NCBI GenBank assembly: GCA_002245135.1
Contig: NGBS01000016.1
Coordinates: 1-64,000, forward strand
Reading direction: 5' to 3'
DNA length: 64,000 bases
From: Proteromonas lacertae
Taxonomy: Eukaryota > Sar > Bigyra > Opalinata > Proteromonadidae
The translations under genes were made by a program, and so were the position numbers. The notes under the pieces were generated by a model. The model ran no database searches and was not told where the DNA came from. It saw nothing but the letters and a program-made list of their open reading frames with translations. The stretch's first letter is position 1. Every line of letters starts with the position of its first letter. Positions 48,381 to 62,592 of the stretch are shown here, piece by piece.

Positions 48381-48552
48381 TTTTCAATATTATTTATTCT
48401 CTCTTTTACTTTTTAATATATTGCTATTATGGCTTTTACACATTACATATTACAGATAAGCATGAAATAACATCACTACAGGCTGCACATATAGCTCAAT
48501 ATGATAAAATACATCAATAATTTTGTAACGATTTTTACTAAAATTTTATAGA

Positions 48553-50562
48553 ATGGTAGTAGTGTGTGATTATTTATTTGTAATATTTTTGTTTTCAATG
48601 TACATAAGCAGTTGTATGGGGATTAAAATAGGATATATTGTTAAAACTACTTTATCAGTAGAATTTGATTTTCTATCAGCTTACATTACTAAAATAAATG
48701 ATAATCAAAGAGAGCGAAATTGAGCTAGTTAAAATAGATAAAGCTAATGCTAATTATATGGAAACGTTACAAGATGAAGAATTATCTGTTGCCACATCGT
48801 TATGTCAAGAAAATGTGGATGATAATATGAAAATTGACCTTGTTAATAACAATGTGGTGTTATGGTGTGCAGATTTAGCAGTAGTTGGTGATTGTAGTCG
48901 AGATATGATTAATGGAATGTCAGTTACACCATCTTTAGAGCAATGTATAATTATTTTTATATTTTAATAGCCATGCACATACTTGCAACGCAATATCCTC
49001 TTAATTTTGCTATTATATTGGATGGGACATTAGAAGTAACACCATTTTACTATGAAAGAATAATTCAACTCAATAAAATTCTACAATGGCTCAGTAGTTT
49101 TTGACATTCATAATACAACATTAACTGCAGACAATTTAGCAAATTATGAAGATAAATTAAAAGAATATAAAGATAATGGAGTAACAACTATTTTATTACA
49201 CAACACAATGGATAAAATAATGGAAATATTTAATCAAAGAACAGATAAATATTTAGCTCCAAAATATCCTATGTTATTATTAGAGGGTGGATTAACATAT
49301 GCTGAAATTAGTGCTGATAGTAGATATAATAGTAATTATGATGTTGGTAATTTATATATTCGATCTTATTATTCTGAAATTAATAATGAAAAGAATACTC
49401 TTTATAAACAAATTCATAGTAGTGATCCATCTTTTGCTAGTTTAACTGAAAGTAAAGGTGCAGTTTTGTATATAGTTATTATTATTATTATTTATTATTT
49501 ATAGAACTGGTGTTGTTGATTTAATCGGTTATGCAGCTGATCATGTTCCTACAAGAAAGATATACACAATGTTTACTTATTTGTATGATAAACCGTTTGA
49601 ATTTGCTGGTGGTACTATCATTTTAAGAACTAATCATATGATGACTTCAACTCATTATATTGGTATTGTAACGAAAGATACAACTAGTGGTGATGTTAAA
49701 TTAGTATATAAACATATAATTGAACCAGATGTTACATTTGAACCAACACAATTTGAGAATGAAATTGTTGAAGTTGGTTGTAATTTTATCAATAACCCTG
49801 TAGATGGATCTTATAAACCTGATTATTTACCGATTACATTCATGTTAGACATGAGTTTATATCAATCTAAAGTAGTTTATCAATTTATAAAAATGTATTT
49901 TGATAATATCAATGCAAATAAGCCAATATTAGATAAGATATTATTCCCACTGATGTATAACATACTTGATGGATCTGAAGTAATTAATAAGAAATTATTA
50001 GAAATGATTGACAAATATGACGCTAGAACAATATTTTTAATGACTTCAGAAGAAGATAGAGTTCAGTTATACACATTTTTAAAGGGTTATGATACAGAAA
50101 TATTCTACATTGGTCCAAATGAAGCTGAGATTTGTACAAGTGATTTGATATTTGGAGATTTTGTAAATGAAGTTTATGTTGAAGAAATATATAAATATGT
50201 TAGGAATATTGGTAAAATAAGAATTGCTTTAATTGGTAGTCCAATGTCTTATGGTACTCATACAAGGACATTAATAAAAGAATATTTCAATGAACAAGGA
50301 ATGGATATAAAGATTGTATCTGAACAAAATATTCAAAAACCAACAGAATTAGAAGCAAATGTGACTGTTGATTCGTTTATTGAATTGTATGGTTTAGTGA
50401 ATGATACAGTTGTTATTATTACAGCAGAAAATGAGTATTTACCATATTTATATAAAGCATTTTATCAAAAAGGTATTAAAACTGCAAATGGTTTTACATT
50501 TATTTCATTGAATTTAGATCAATTGATTGTAGATGGAACAGGTAGTGAAAATGTATATAGAA

Positions 50563-50598
<36 letters not shown>

Positions 50599-53500
50599 GT
50601 TTAATGGAACAATGTTTATCAGCTACAGTAGTAATGAAATGAATTCACAATCATTAGATATATTCTATAAATCATTTTCTGATTTAACTGGAAAAGAAGT
50701 ACCATTTACACAAACTATTGCTTTTATTTTCAATTTAGTGTCTTTAATCACTGATGCAATATTGTCATCTTCATCTGTTTCACCTGAGTATTATAGAGAA
50801 TATTTATATCATACAATCTTAAAAGAACCTTCATATGGTAAATATGAGATATATTCGAATGGTATTGCTAGAGGTGAAATACATATGTTCCAATTAGATG
50901 AGAATAATTTAGCTGAAATTGTTTATTCACCTAATTTTATAAGTGAAAGTTATGCATTTGTGAATAAGTCTAAAACTTGTGCTTTTAGTAACGGAATAAT
51001 GAATGAAGGATATACTGATATTTATTATATTGGAATTATCTATAATTTGAATTCAAAAATAGATATTACTACTGTTGATTCGTTAAGTTTAGTTTTAGAA
51101 TTAATCAATTTAGATGGTGGTTTAAATGGAAGAATTGTATTACCAGCAACACTGAAATGGATAGTTGGAGATAATGAAGATATGAAGAAAGAAATGGAAC
51201 ATCTATTCAATACAACAAATCCATTATTTGTAGTTGGAACTGATGATGAAAATAGAAGAAAAGTATTATCTCCAATTCTAGAAAAATATGATAAATTATG
51301 TTTTTCATTGTTAATTAGTGGAGGTGAAACTGAACATCCGAATATAATTCAAATGAATGCAATTCCCAATCAATTATTTTCACTGCCATTAATGTATTTC
51401 TTACAGAAAACACAAAAATATATCATATTATATGATTCATCAGTTGATTATTCAAAGAAATTATATGATTATTTGATTCTATATGTTGAAAGTATTAAAC
51501 AGAATCCTGCCTTTGTTGTTGATGTAGAAAGTTACAAAACTTATGATAAGATTGTTGATGATATTGAGGGAATTGTAGGAAATGATGAAGCTTTTATTAT
51601 TTCATTTATTGATCAACAGACTGAACCATTTCTTACTGAATTTGATTCAAAAGGATTATCTAAAGATAAAATATCAATTATTCTAATGGATATGTCTATT
51701 AGAGTTTATTTAAATGCAAACAATTTGACTGTATTTTATGGTTGCTATTTCTTCTCATCATATTCAACAGAAGGAACTTCGTTATTAAATACTGCTTTAA
51801 TCCAAACAGTAACAAACTATAAAGGAGATCCATTGCAATTATTGGATGATGTAACAATGGCATTTTATAATTCATATTTATTTATGAAAGCAGCAATAGA
51901 AGTTAATTCAAATGATTTGAGCAGTTATACAATAAAGTCATATTTATATTCATATCCTGTTGATACACCAGTTGGACCATTGAATTTAGAAACGTCGAAT
52001 TATGTTGATATTTATCCACATATATTGTTATATTTGAATGATAGTCAACCTATTATAGCTAAAATGACTTCTGCTGTATCTCCACAAGTGTATTATAATC
52101 TATTACATAATGATCAATTTATATCAACAGATTATTCTAAGAATCCACCAGATATTCAAACAAAAATTGATTATATTGGATTAGCTTTTATGATGAATTT
52201 AAATGATCGAGTTCATTATCATGCTTATATTGATTTTGCATTAGCAATTCAAGAAATTGAGAAATATAATAGTGAGGGAGGAATAAAAAAATACAAAATC
52301 AGATATGAATTATACAATTGTCCTGCTGATGAAGAATCTGCTGCTGGTTTGTTGGTAAATATGAAAGTTAGAGGATTTACATACATAATTGGTGGTTGTG
52401 GACCAGAAACAAAAAAGTATATGAAGAATACTTTAGATTCAGTTGATATGATCTTGTTTTATACAGAATTGAACACTGGTGAAGAATGTTTAAAGAATAT
52501 AATTTATACAACACTTTCTCCATATCAAGAGATATATCCTATTGCTCTTAGATTGTTATATGAAAGAGTAACAAATCCAATATTCGTATATGAAGATTCT
52601 TCATATTTTTCATCAAGAGTAAAGTTAATAGAATCTATATTTAATGGATTTGATACAAATATAGCATATGAAATGAAAGTTGATCCTAATAACTATGAAA
52701 TCTCAATTGATGGCGAAATGGGTGAACTAAGAAACAGAATTTCAACTTCACCACATATTTTATTGTTATTACAATATGAAAGAATTGATTATTTCCTTGA
52801 AATGTTTTATAAGAAAGTATGTGATTTGAATGGAATGAGTTTAGATGATTGTATTAATACTTATTCAATTTATATTATTGATGAAAGCCAAAGTGTTTAT
52901 AATGGAGAATATGCTAGAGGAAGAACTGTTTATTCTGCCTTTATGAATGATGGTTCTGAAGATTTCTTGAAATTCTATGAAGATGCACATAATGTTGGTG
53001 GTTCAAAGTTTAATCCAAACTTTTATGATTCATTTTTAGCTATTGACACTGAATTTCTATTAGTATCAATGCAAAATGCATTATCTGTGTCATTATCAGA
53101 AATTAGAAAACAAATTTATGTAACATCCATGAATTCTGCAGTTGGTTTAGTTGAAATAGATTCAGGTAATCATGTGATTGATGCTCTATCGATTGGCTAT
53201 GTTCAGAAAGATGGAACAGTTAAATATCAAGAGACTTTGACAAAAACATGGGAAACAAATACATATAGAACTACTTTGAATATGAAGGAATATGAATATT
53301 GTGATTGGAATCCATCAACTCCTACAGAAGAACAAGGAAGTGAAAAGATACAAGAAGTTGTAAATATCGGAGTTGTTATACCAATTAGTTCATATTTTAT
53401 TGAAGAAGGTATTTCATTTATTGCTTCATTATATGCTGGTTCTATTGATATTAATAAAAATGGAGGAATAGAAGGAAAGAGATTGAATTTTATATTCTTT

Positions 53501-56500
53501 TCTGATGGAAATGATCCAGAGATAGCAGCTGATAATATGAAGAAATATATTGATGAATATGGAATAAGTGCATTTGTTGGTGGATGGACTACTGAAGTAA
53601 GAAAAAGACTAGGTGAAGTTGCTGTTGAAAAGAATGTTTATATGTTTTATCCACCTGATTATACTGGTGATGTTTGCCAATTTAATGGAATATTCTTTGG
53701 TGCTCCACCAGTTTTATATTACATTTTATATCCTTGGATTCTAGCTCATAAAATAGGTAAATTGGTTTTGATTTATTCAACGACTGAGTATTCTACAATA
53801 TTTGCTAATTCTTTACAGACTGAATTAGGTTATTATGCTACTCAATTTGATTATATTTATTCAATTCCGCCTGAAAATAGTGATGTCTCTTCTATTATAG
53901 AAATTATAAAAACTGTAGCTCCAGAAGGAGCACTTATTATCTCAATATTAGATGGTGATTCAGCAATTAATTTACTCTCACAAATGTATGATGCAGAAAT
54001 GTCATCTGAAAAATATATTGTAATGACTAGAGGTATTGTTAGAAAAAAAGTAAATGAAATTGGTATAAAAGCAGCTGGACATTATAAAATTGATTCTTTA
54101 GATTTAAATTATGATGATCAAGAAGTACAAAAAATAATTGCTAATGAAGCTGAACATTTATCAAATTATTTTACCTATTTGACTGATATTACACCAGTTA
54201 TGGCAAGAGGTTATTCAATGGTATTGTTCTTAAAGGAAGTTTTGAGACAAATGATTATCTACAATGATGATAATATTGGACATTATATTTATAATACAAC
54301 AGTATTGTCTGCTATTGGAAGTTTAGAAATAAATGAAAATAATAATGTTAGAGTTCCAATAATTATTCATCAAATGACTTATAAAAATGGTAATATTGAA
54401 TTTAAACAAACATATGAAAGCAATTTAATTCAAAGTGATCCTTATTATTCAATCTATAGAGATGATACAACAATGAAGAAATGTGAAGCTGAATATAATC
54501 GATTATTGGATGTAAAAGTAATGAAATTTGGTCTACTCTTCTCCACTACTGGTTCATTAGCTGAAGTTCATAGACCTGTGATTTATGGTGCAATTATTGC
54601 TATTCAAGAAATATTAGATGCAGGAGGTGTATTAGGAATTTTACCAGTTGTTGTATTAACTGATTATGCATCTGATGCTTCATTAATTGATGGATTAGCT
54701 GAAGATTTATTCTCTGATCCTTTAGTATCTGTCGTTATTGGATGTTATGATACTGATTGTAGAGATATATTAGAACCATATGCTAAACCATATGATGCTA
54801 TTTATTTCTATCCAAGAAAATCTGTTGGTGAACAATGTGATCGATATACTTACTACATTGGTCCAGCTCCAAATCAATATGTTGCACAGGTATTGGAATA
54901 TTTAATTACACTATCAGTCGATAAGAGTTTAGTGATGATAAGAACATCTGATGATGATGCAAATACATTATCCAGAATAGTGAAATATGAAGCTGATGGT
55001 TTATTTGTAGTTAAAGATAATATAATGATTAATACAACTAATCCAATCACAAATGATTTGATTATTCGAATTAAAGGTATGTTACCAATTGGTGGTGTTA
55101 TAATGTTAATGATAAACGATCAACAAGATTTACAGACATTTTTAAGAACTTATAATAATTTAGGAATTGATCCAACACATTATCCAATAGTTGATGTTAT
55201 GTCAGAAGTGGATCATTATGAACAGTTTGATGCTTCATTAAGAGCTAATGTCTACTTATTAAATAGTTACTTTTATGATATTAATAATGAAGCAAACGCA
55301 AATTTCTTAAAAAGATCAAAAGAGTATACAATAGTTGAAAAACCAACAGCTGGTACAAATGCAGCGTATGGTGCAGTACAATTTCTTCTACAAGCACTGA
55401 AAGATACTGGTGAAGTGAACATTACAGAGATAAGAATCAGGTTAATGACAACATCAATCACAGATGGAACAGGTGTTATTACGTTAAGTGAAGCTCATTA
55501 CCCAAATCTACCAATATTTATAGCAAAATATAACTCTGACGGAAGTGATATAAAGACAGTTTCAGAGAATTTCAATTTACAATCACCTCAAGCATGGAAT
55601 TGGGATTTAACAGAAAGTTATGGAAAGAAATGCAATTGGTTACCTGAAAAAGAGGATAGTTCCTACGATGTTAATGCTGTTAGATTAGTTTTAATTGCTA
55701 CAATCACTGGAGGATTATCTGAAGCTGCATTAGGTGCTGTTGATGCATTTAAATTAGCAACCAATGAATTGAATGGCAAAGGAGGAGTAAGAGGATATAC
55801 AATTAAACCAGAAATTGTTGATACACAATCAAATCCAGATGAATGTGTTAGTTTATTAACAAATTATGTGAATAATTATAAACCACCAGCTATATTCTTC
55901 GTAGGAAATGAAAAATGTAGAAATTCTGTGCAAAATTTATTGAAGGAAAATAATGTTATGTTATTCCATTTCTTCCAACAAAATCTAGGTTATTGTAATG
56001 AAAATGTTATGATTGCATGTCATCATATATCTTTGGATAAACCATTGATAAATGCAGTTCGAAATAGATTATATAATGAAATATTAATTATAGCTGGTGA
56101 TAGTTATTTTGAAGGAAGTGGTGAATATATCAAAACACTATTAGATGAAACAAAAGTGCCAAATACTTACTTTAGTAGTGTTGATGAAAATGTGGCAAAT
56201 AAGATTAAAGAATGGTATGATAAGAATGTTACAAATGTTGCAATTATCTACAGAGGTTTCTTTGATGGTTTTGATTTTATAGAAAAGAATTTGACATATT
56301 ATAATTTAACTGAACCAAGAGTCAGATTAATAGTAATAGAACCAACCAGTACAATTTATCTATCAGAATATAGAAATTATGAAGTGTTTGAAGCATATAG
56401 ATCAAGTGATGATTTTGAAGAGAATGATGCATTTGCAGATAAGATGAATGCAAGAATAAATAAAGCAACAACCACTGTTACTGATATTACATCAGCTTTA

Positions 56501-59500
56501 TATTCGAGTGTGTTGTTATGGGCAAATTCAGCTGAAGAATCAGATAGTTTTTTACCTTCAAAAGTAAGAGTTAAGATTAATACAGTGGTGTTTAAAAGTC
56601 CAGAAGGTGAAGTGAAATTTGGTGTTAATAATTATTTAACAAGAACAATTGCAGATTCTTATATAGATGAAAATGGTGAGAATCAATTATTACATTATAC
56701 TCAATATATGCATACTCCAGATGCATTTGGTAATGATTTAAATGGTGGTGATTATAAAATATGTAATTTTGATGATATTACAATAGAAGATGGAAGAGAA
56801 GTAAATACATATGTGATTGGTATTATTTTATCATTTACTGGAGTATTAAGAGAAAGTGAAAGTTCAGTTTTTGATGCAATTTTATCAGCTATTATCTATA
56901 TGAATAATCAAGATAAAGTATTAGGATATTATTTGAATTATAAAGTGTATGATATTGCTTCAGATCCAAACAATTATGCTATTCAATTAAAGAAAGCATT
57001 TGACACAGATGGAATAAAATATATATTTGGAGGTGTTAATCCTGATCATTATGATTATATAGCCAATTATATGAATGGAAGATCTGAATATTTCTTTTTC
57101 TGTGGTTATACTTATAGTATAACTTGTCCATCCCATGTTATATCTGCTCAATTATTACCATCTCAAATAGCTGAAAGTGCAATTAGAAAAGCGATGGAAG
57201 AAGCAACATCAATGGTTCTTATCTATTCATCAAGTAATTTAACAACAACAGTAAATGAATTTATATCATCTCGAATGGGTAATTTGAATTTGTTGTTGAT
57301 GGGTAATATTCTATATGACGATAGTTCAAATGCTCAACAAATCCAAAGATTATCAATAGCTAATAGTGGTGGTTATATAATAGCTACATTAGATTCAAAA
57401 GAGAAATATATATCATTATATAAAGATTTATGTTCATTTGGAATGCTTCCTCCAAATTGGGTTGTTTTAGCAACAATGTTTGATGAGAATATATTATATG
57501 AAGTAGATACAGAATGTTTGAATGGAAATGAAGTAATTGGATCATATTTTGAATCAGTTGGTAATTCTGAAACTAATAGTTTTTCAGTTCCATATTTATC
57601 TTCCATATTTAATGAAGAAATTCATATTAATATTGGCAGTAATAAATATATAAGATCAGAATATGAATCAGCCTATTCTTTAATGCAATATTGGAAAACA
57701 CTCATAACAGATGCTAATAGTTTTGATATATCCACTTTTGCACTGTTATATGATTATTATGTAGATACACCCTCAACATCAGTTGAATTAGAAGAGAATA
57801 ATTTCATGAAAAGAATAGTTTATAGTGGTAAAATCAACAATAGAGTAATCAGTATTAATTGGATGCCTACTTCATACATTGAGCCAATTCTGTATAATCA
57901 ATGGGAAGGAGATTTGAGAGGATATACTTGTGATTGGAATAATGAACTTAGTAATACAAGGAGACAATTGCAAGATAATGGTAATACTGGTGATAATACA
58001 AATAATAAAATTGGTCCAATGCATAACAATAATCCAATTCATGTTGCATTTATACATGAAAGTGATATTGGTACTCAAAGTGAGAAGTATAATCTATTGA
58101 TTCAGAATATAGCAATTGATGAAATTAATGATGGAAATGGTATTTTAGGTAAATTATTAATTCCAGATCATTATTTTGTAATGTCTTCCAAAGTATATTC
58201 CCAATTAAGAACAATCATATCTGACACTGAGAATTTGAAAATGATATTTGGTTGTATGTCACCTAAATGTAGAACTGAAGCAGAAAGATATTTAGAAGCC
58301 ATTAATAGTAATGTATTGTTTGATTATTTAGGAAGAGATGATGGTTTTGTATGTAGTACATATATTGTTACAACAGGATTAACAATCAATCAAAAGACAG
58401 AACCAACATTAGATTATATACATTCGATGGGATTATTAGATTTAATGGTAATAGGCAATAGTGAAAATTCAACAGTAATAATGTCTGAAGTAGTAGAAAG
58501 AGTAGCTAAAGAGAAAGGTTTTAATTTCTTAGGATCACAATTATTTTCACCATATAATCCAGTTGAATTATCAACAATTATTAATGTATTAGAAGAGATG
58601 TTTTCTAAAGCTGAAAGATTTATAATAATTGATTTATTTGCTGGAGGTGAACAAGAGAAATTCTTAACAGAATACTTCTCTGCTACTACCATAAATAGAG
58701 ATTCAATAACATTATTCTTGTTGAATTATGATGCTCATGATGTATCTTCATCAAACATTAACTCTTTATCTGGTTCATATATTGTTTCAAGTTATAATGC
58801 TGTGATAAAAAGTACAACTGCTGGAGCATTTTCAACATCAGTTCAACAGATATATCAGAATGCAATTACATTAGGTGAAATATTAGAAACAAGTTACAGT
58901 TCAATATACTTATGGAAAGCTGCAGTAGAATATGCTAAAAGTAATGGTGATTCTAATGATGAATGGCCTGATTATAGATATGTAAGATTAAGTATGAAAT
59001 ATGTGAGTTATGATGGTCCAGGTGGTACAATGACAATGCAATATAACAATCATGCAAAGAGACAAATTTACATATTTAGAATGTCAGGAACAAATCGTAT
59101 TCAAGTATTTCCAAATCAAGGAAGAGCTGCTTCATTTGATGCAAAATTGACATATATGAGTGATGAAGATTGTAACTTAGGTAAGAATATCGTTTTATAT
59201 GAGTTTAATTCTGCTTTACAATGGACTGTAATTGTATTTATGATTGTTGTAATGCTTTGTGCAATTGGTATAACAGGGATTATATTAATGTTTAAACATT
59301 CTAAAGTAATCCATAGTGCTTCACCATTATTTTTATGTTATACACTTTTAGGTGTGATTTTACTAAGTGTTAGTGGTATGATATTTACATTATATCCGAA
59401 TGATGTAGTTTGTGCAATGAGAGTATGGTGGTTAGCTTTATCAGTTGATTTCTTATTCAGTATATTGTTCTGTAAAGCATGGAGAATTCATAAATTATTC

Positions 59501-60271
59501 AATAACAAAGAAATGAAAAGGGTAAAAATTTCAAATATGATGTTAGTTAAAATTATAGCAATTATCGAATTAGTTCAAGCATTATATTTGATGATTTGGT
59601 GGTTAGTTGATAGAGCAGAATATACTGAAACTTTTAGTGTTGATTATTCCAATTATTTAGATGATTATTACATTAGAGAATGTACAGCCAATGATATATT
59701 CACTTATATCGAAATTGTTGGAGTTGTATTACTATTTTTATGGGGAGCTAAATTAGCTTGGGATACAAGAAAAGCATCATCAGAGTTTAATGAATCAATC
59801 AGTTTAGCATCCACAATTGTATTGATGATTATTTTAGGTATATTGGAAATTCCATTGAATGTATTAATGGAGAAACAACCTGATACATTGTTAATGTTAA
59901 GAGGTTTAGGTGTAGAATTAGGATCATTTGCAACTTTAATTTTACAATTTGCATCAAAGTTAACATATTTATGGGTGAATGTAGTTCAAAATAGTACAAC
60001 ATTTGGTGGATCTTCAAGTCTATCATCAGCAGCTAATTCAAAGAGATCAAGAAGTTTAGCAAGGAAAGGAGCAACTAAAGGTAGATTTGCTGTAAAACCT
60101 GATGTATTTGTTTGTGGAGATGTCGGTTTATGTACTTTATCAATGCCTGATTTGTTTTATATTGATGATCCAATGAAGTGTTCATTATCACATCGAGCTA
60201 GTAGTAGAAACAGTAGATTCAGTAGGAAAAGCAAGAATATTGATTCTTGTGTGTCTACTAGTGAAACATGA
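48553..60271 (+). CDS. Giant class C G-protein-coupled receptor with nine tandem Venus flytrap-like modules
   Basis: One gene of about 3,870 residues. A signal peptide starts at ATG 48,553 (MVVVCDYLFVIFLF). Introns are 48,945-48,970, 49,468-49,504 and 50,553-50,599, and the last exon runs 3,200 codons. Each module begins with a strand like I-G-V-V-I-P or V-I-G-I-I-L-S-F-T-G and ends with a single Cys in contexts such as E-Y-C-D-W-N and K-K-C-N-W. Modules start near 48,620, 49,840, 50,990, 52,150, 53,360, 54,515, 55,680, 56,800 and 58,035. Seven helices follow (59,215-59,990) with class C landmarks (HSASPLFLCYTLLG, F-C-K-A-W-R-I-H-K-L-F, A-W-D-T-R-K, F-N-E-S). A cytoplasmic Ser/Arg-rich tail closes it. 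Two apparent frame problems lie in module 1: near 48,710, and near 49,080 (where a 37-nt intron is an alternative). Ligands are unknown. The modules resemble amino-acid or urea transporter binding proteins. Confidence 0.9.
50553..50599 (+). repeat. TTA microsatellite intron in the receptor gene
   Basis: This 47-nt intron is GTATATAGAAA, then TTA units, then TATAG. Splicing it joins G-S-E-N to F-N-G-T-M-F-I-S in frame. Confidence 0.85.
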
Positions 60272-60383
60272 ATTTGATAGGTATTATTATTACTATTATT
60301 ATTTTATTTTATTTTATTTTTTTTTGATTATTTTTTGAGATATAAAAAAACAATGTACATCAAAGAAGGAGAATGATTCAAGT

Positions 60384-61175
60384 CTATTTTCCTTTGAATA
60401 GGTTATTGTATATTTCAAGCTGTCTTTTAGTAGAATTTAATTCATTCTCCATCTTAGCATCATCATTCTTCAACTTTAGATTGGTATTTCTATAATTCTC
60501 ATTATTCTTTCTTTCTGTCTCTATATCTTTCTTCATCTTTTCATTCTGATGTATTAACTGTTCTATTCTATTTAACAGATTATCTCTTTGTATCATTAAA
60601 GATTTTTCTTTTTCAGTTAATTCCTCTATATCATTCTTCAAATTTGTCAGCTTCTTAGAATAAATTTGGTTTATTGAGTGCTCTGTATGGCTAGAAGCTA
60701 ATTTTATATTATTTAATATGCAATTATATTTCTGTCTATATAATATAAAGACATTGTTCTTACTTGTTTTTTTCCTTAATATTTATGATTCTATCTATCT
60801 CTTTCTGCATTCTATATGACTTTACAACATAATGATCTGTTAGAAATTAGTTTATATATAAAGTACTGTAAATCTGCTTCAATCTGTGGACAAATTCCTT
60901 CTTTTCTGATTCTATTAACATCTTCTTTGTCAATTCATTGCTCAAAGTATCTAATTTCACATTTTTATGAAGTAATTCGCTTAGATCTATGACTAAACGT
61001 ATAATAAACTACATTTATTGGTTTTATATATTTCTTCAATGTTTGATTTGCAGACTGTCACTAAATTGTCAGTCTTATTCCTCTCTAATTGCGAAGATTT
61101 GTCTAATTTGCTTAAAAACTACATATCACTTCCAAGTTATAGTACCTCATCCAGATTATACTCAGTAGAAGCCAT
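60384..61175 (-). CDS. Coiled-coil protein of unknown family
   Basis: Five exons from ATG 61,175 (MASTEYNLDE) to the stop at 60,384 give about 210 residues. Introns are about 27, 20, 30 and 80 nt; the 20-nt one (GTAGTT...CGTTTAG, near 61,000) is unusually short. Almost the whole product is predicted helix: L-S-K-L-D-K, then K-K-L-T-N-L-K-N-D-I-E-E-L and a long heptad-like E/K/N-rich C-terminus. A structural or centromere/cytoskeleton role is possible, but no family motif is visible. Divergent from the UBR gene, 120 bp away. Confidence 0.6.
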
Positions 61176-61295
61176 TTAAGTGCAGGAATACCTCTATATT
61201 TTAATTATAAAAAAGTGATTCAGTTTAATGTAAAATACTATGTAATAATTACATATTTAATTATTACATAAAAATTTAAAACAATTCACATACAA

Positions 61296-62552
61296 ATGTC
61301 TGATGTTAACGAGATTTATTCAAAGGATTTTGCATTTTTACCTTATATAAATGATGAGAAAAAGAAGGTTGTAAACTCACTGCCTAGAGATTTTAAAGAT
61401 GCTCTTCATTCTTGTATTTCAACATGTAGTAAATTGGTGAAACCCGGGGAAAGCTGTTACGAGTGTAGTTGTTTCCCAGAAAAGTATCAAATCATGTGTA
61501 AGTTTTGCTTCGAGTCTCAGTTAGGTAGACACGAAGGGCATGATTATAAAATATTATTTTTAGAGGATGGTGGAAGTTGTGATTGCTCAGAAATATCTGG
61601 AAGCCACTGTAAAATCTGTTCTAGATCAATACCTTTTAAGTTTACAAGAGATATTAAAAGATATTATGAAAGTGTAATAAATGTATTTGTAGATTTTATT
61701 AAGAAGATACTAGTCCATTCCCACCACTTAATTCCAAAGAATGATACATATTGCCTTGTAATACTATACAACAGCTGTGAACCGCCAGTTGATATGGAGG
61801 TAATATTGAAGAAACTAAACAGTAGACATACCTATCAAGATGTTTACAATAAAATTGACCAAATGATACAATCAGGTCAAATGCGTATATGCAAAGAAGA
61901 AACTGATAGGGAATATACTATGGATAAAGCAGCTAGATTATTTTCAAGCTATCAATTTTACAGTTTAACCAATGAAGATATAATCAACAATCAAAGAATT
62001 AGAAAAGAGTTAAAAGAAATTCTACCGCTATTAAAATACAAGGAAGTGCATGATGAAGTGAATAGAATATTGAAAGCCTATCATGTGATGCCATTTTTTA
62101 ATTACTGTAAAAAAAATTCCAGTTTAAACAATGAAAGTGATTTTATACAATATGCAAATCAGAATTCTGACTACTGCAATTATTTGAATTTCTTACTATT
62201 TAATATATTAAGAATATTGCCTTTGGATAGTGAAATATTGTACGAATTGTTTATAATTCTATTGGATGATGAAGATAATAAGATAATTATTGGAAATAAT
62301 TTAGTGGAAAATTATATGAACAATATTGATTATTATTTAAGTGGATATGGAGATATATTGAAACTAAATCAAATAACAACACTTGTTTTTAGTGATAATA
62401 ATGTAATTATGAAATTAAATCATCCATTTATTCAATTATTTGAATTAGTAGTTGAGTTTCAAAAGAGATATGACACTATCGAACCAGGAGAAGTGCATGT
62501 GCCTTATAAAAGAAGAGATGCTTATCAAACGGTAATCAAACAATATTTCATG

Positions 62553-62592
<40 letters not shown>

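Noticed and set aside
14800-49100. Programmed +1 frameshifting as a general mechanism
   Set aside because: The surplus-base sites share no slippery codon or stop context, and some breaks go the other way, so sequence error or mutation is simpler.
57373-58692. Minus-strand open frames within the receptor exon
   Set aside because: The plus-strand frame encodes continuous receptor modules. These are chance frames without a recognisable protein pattern.
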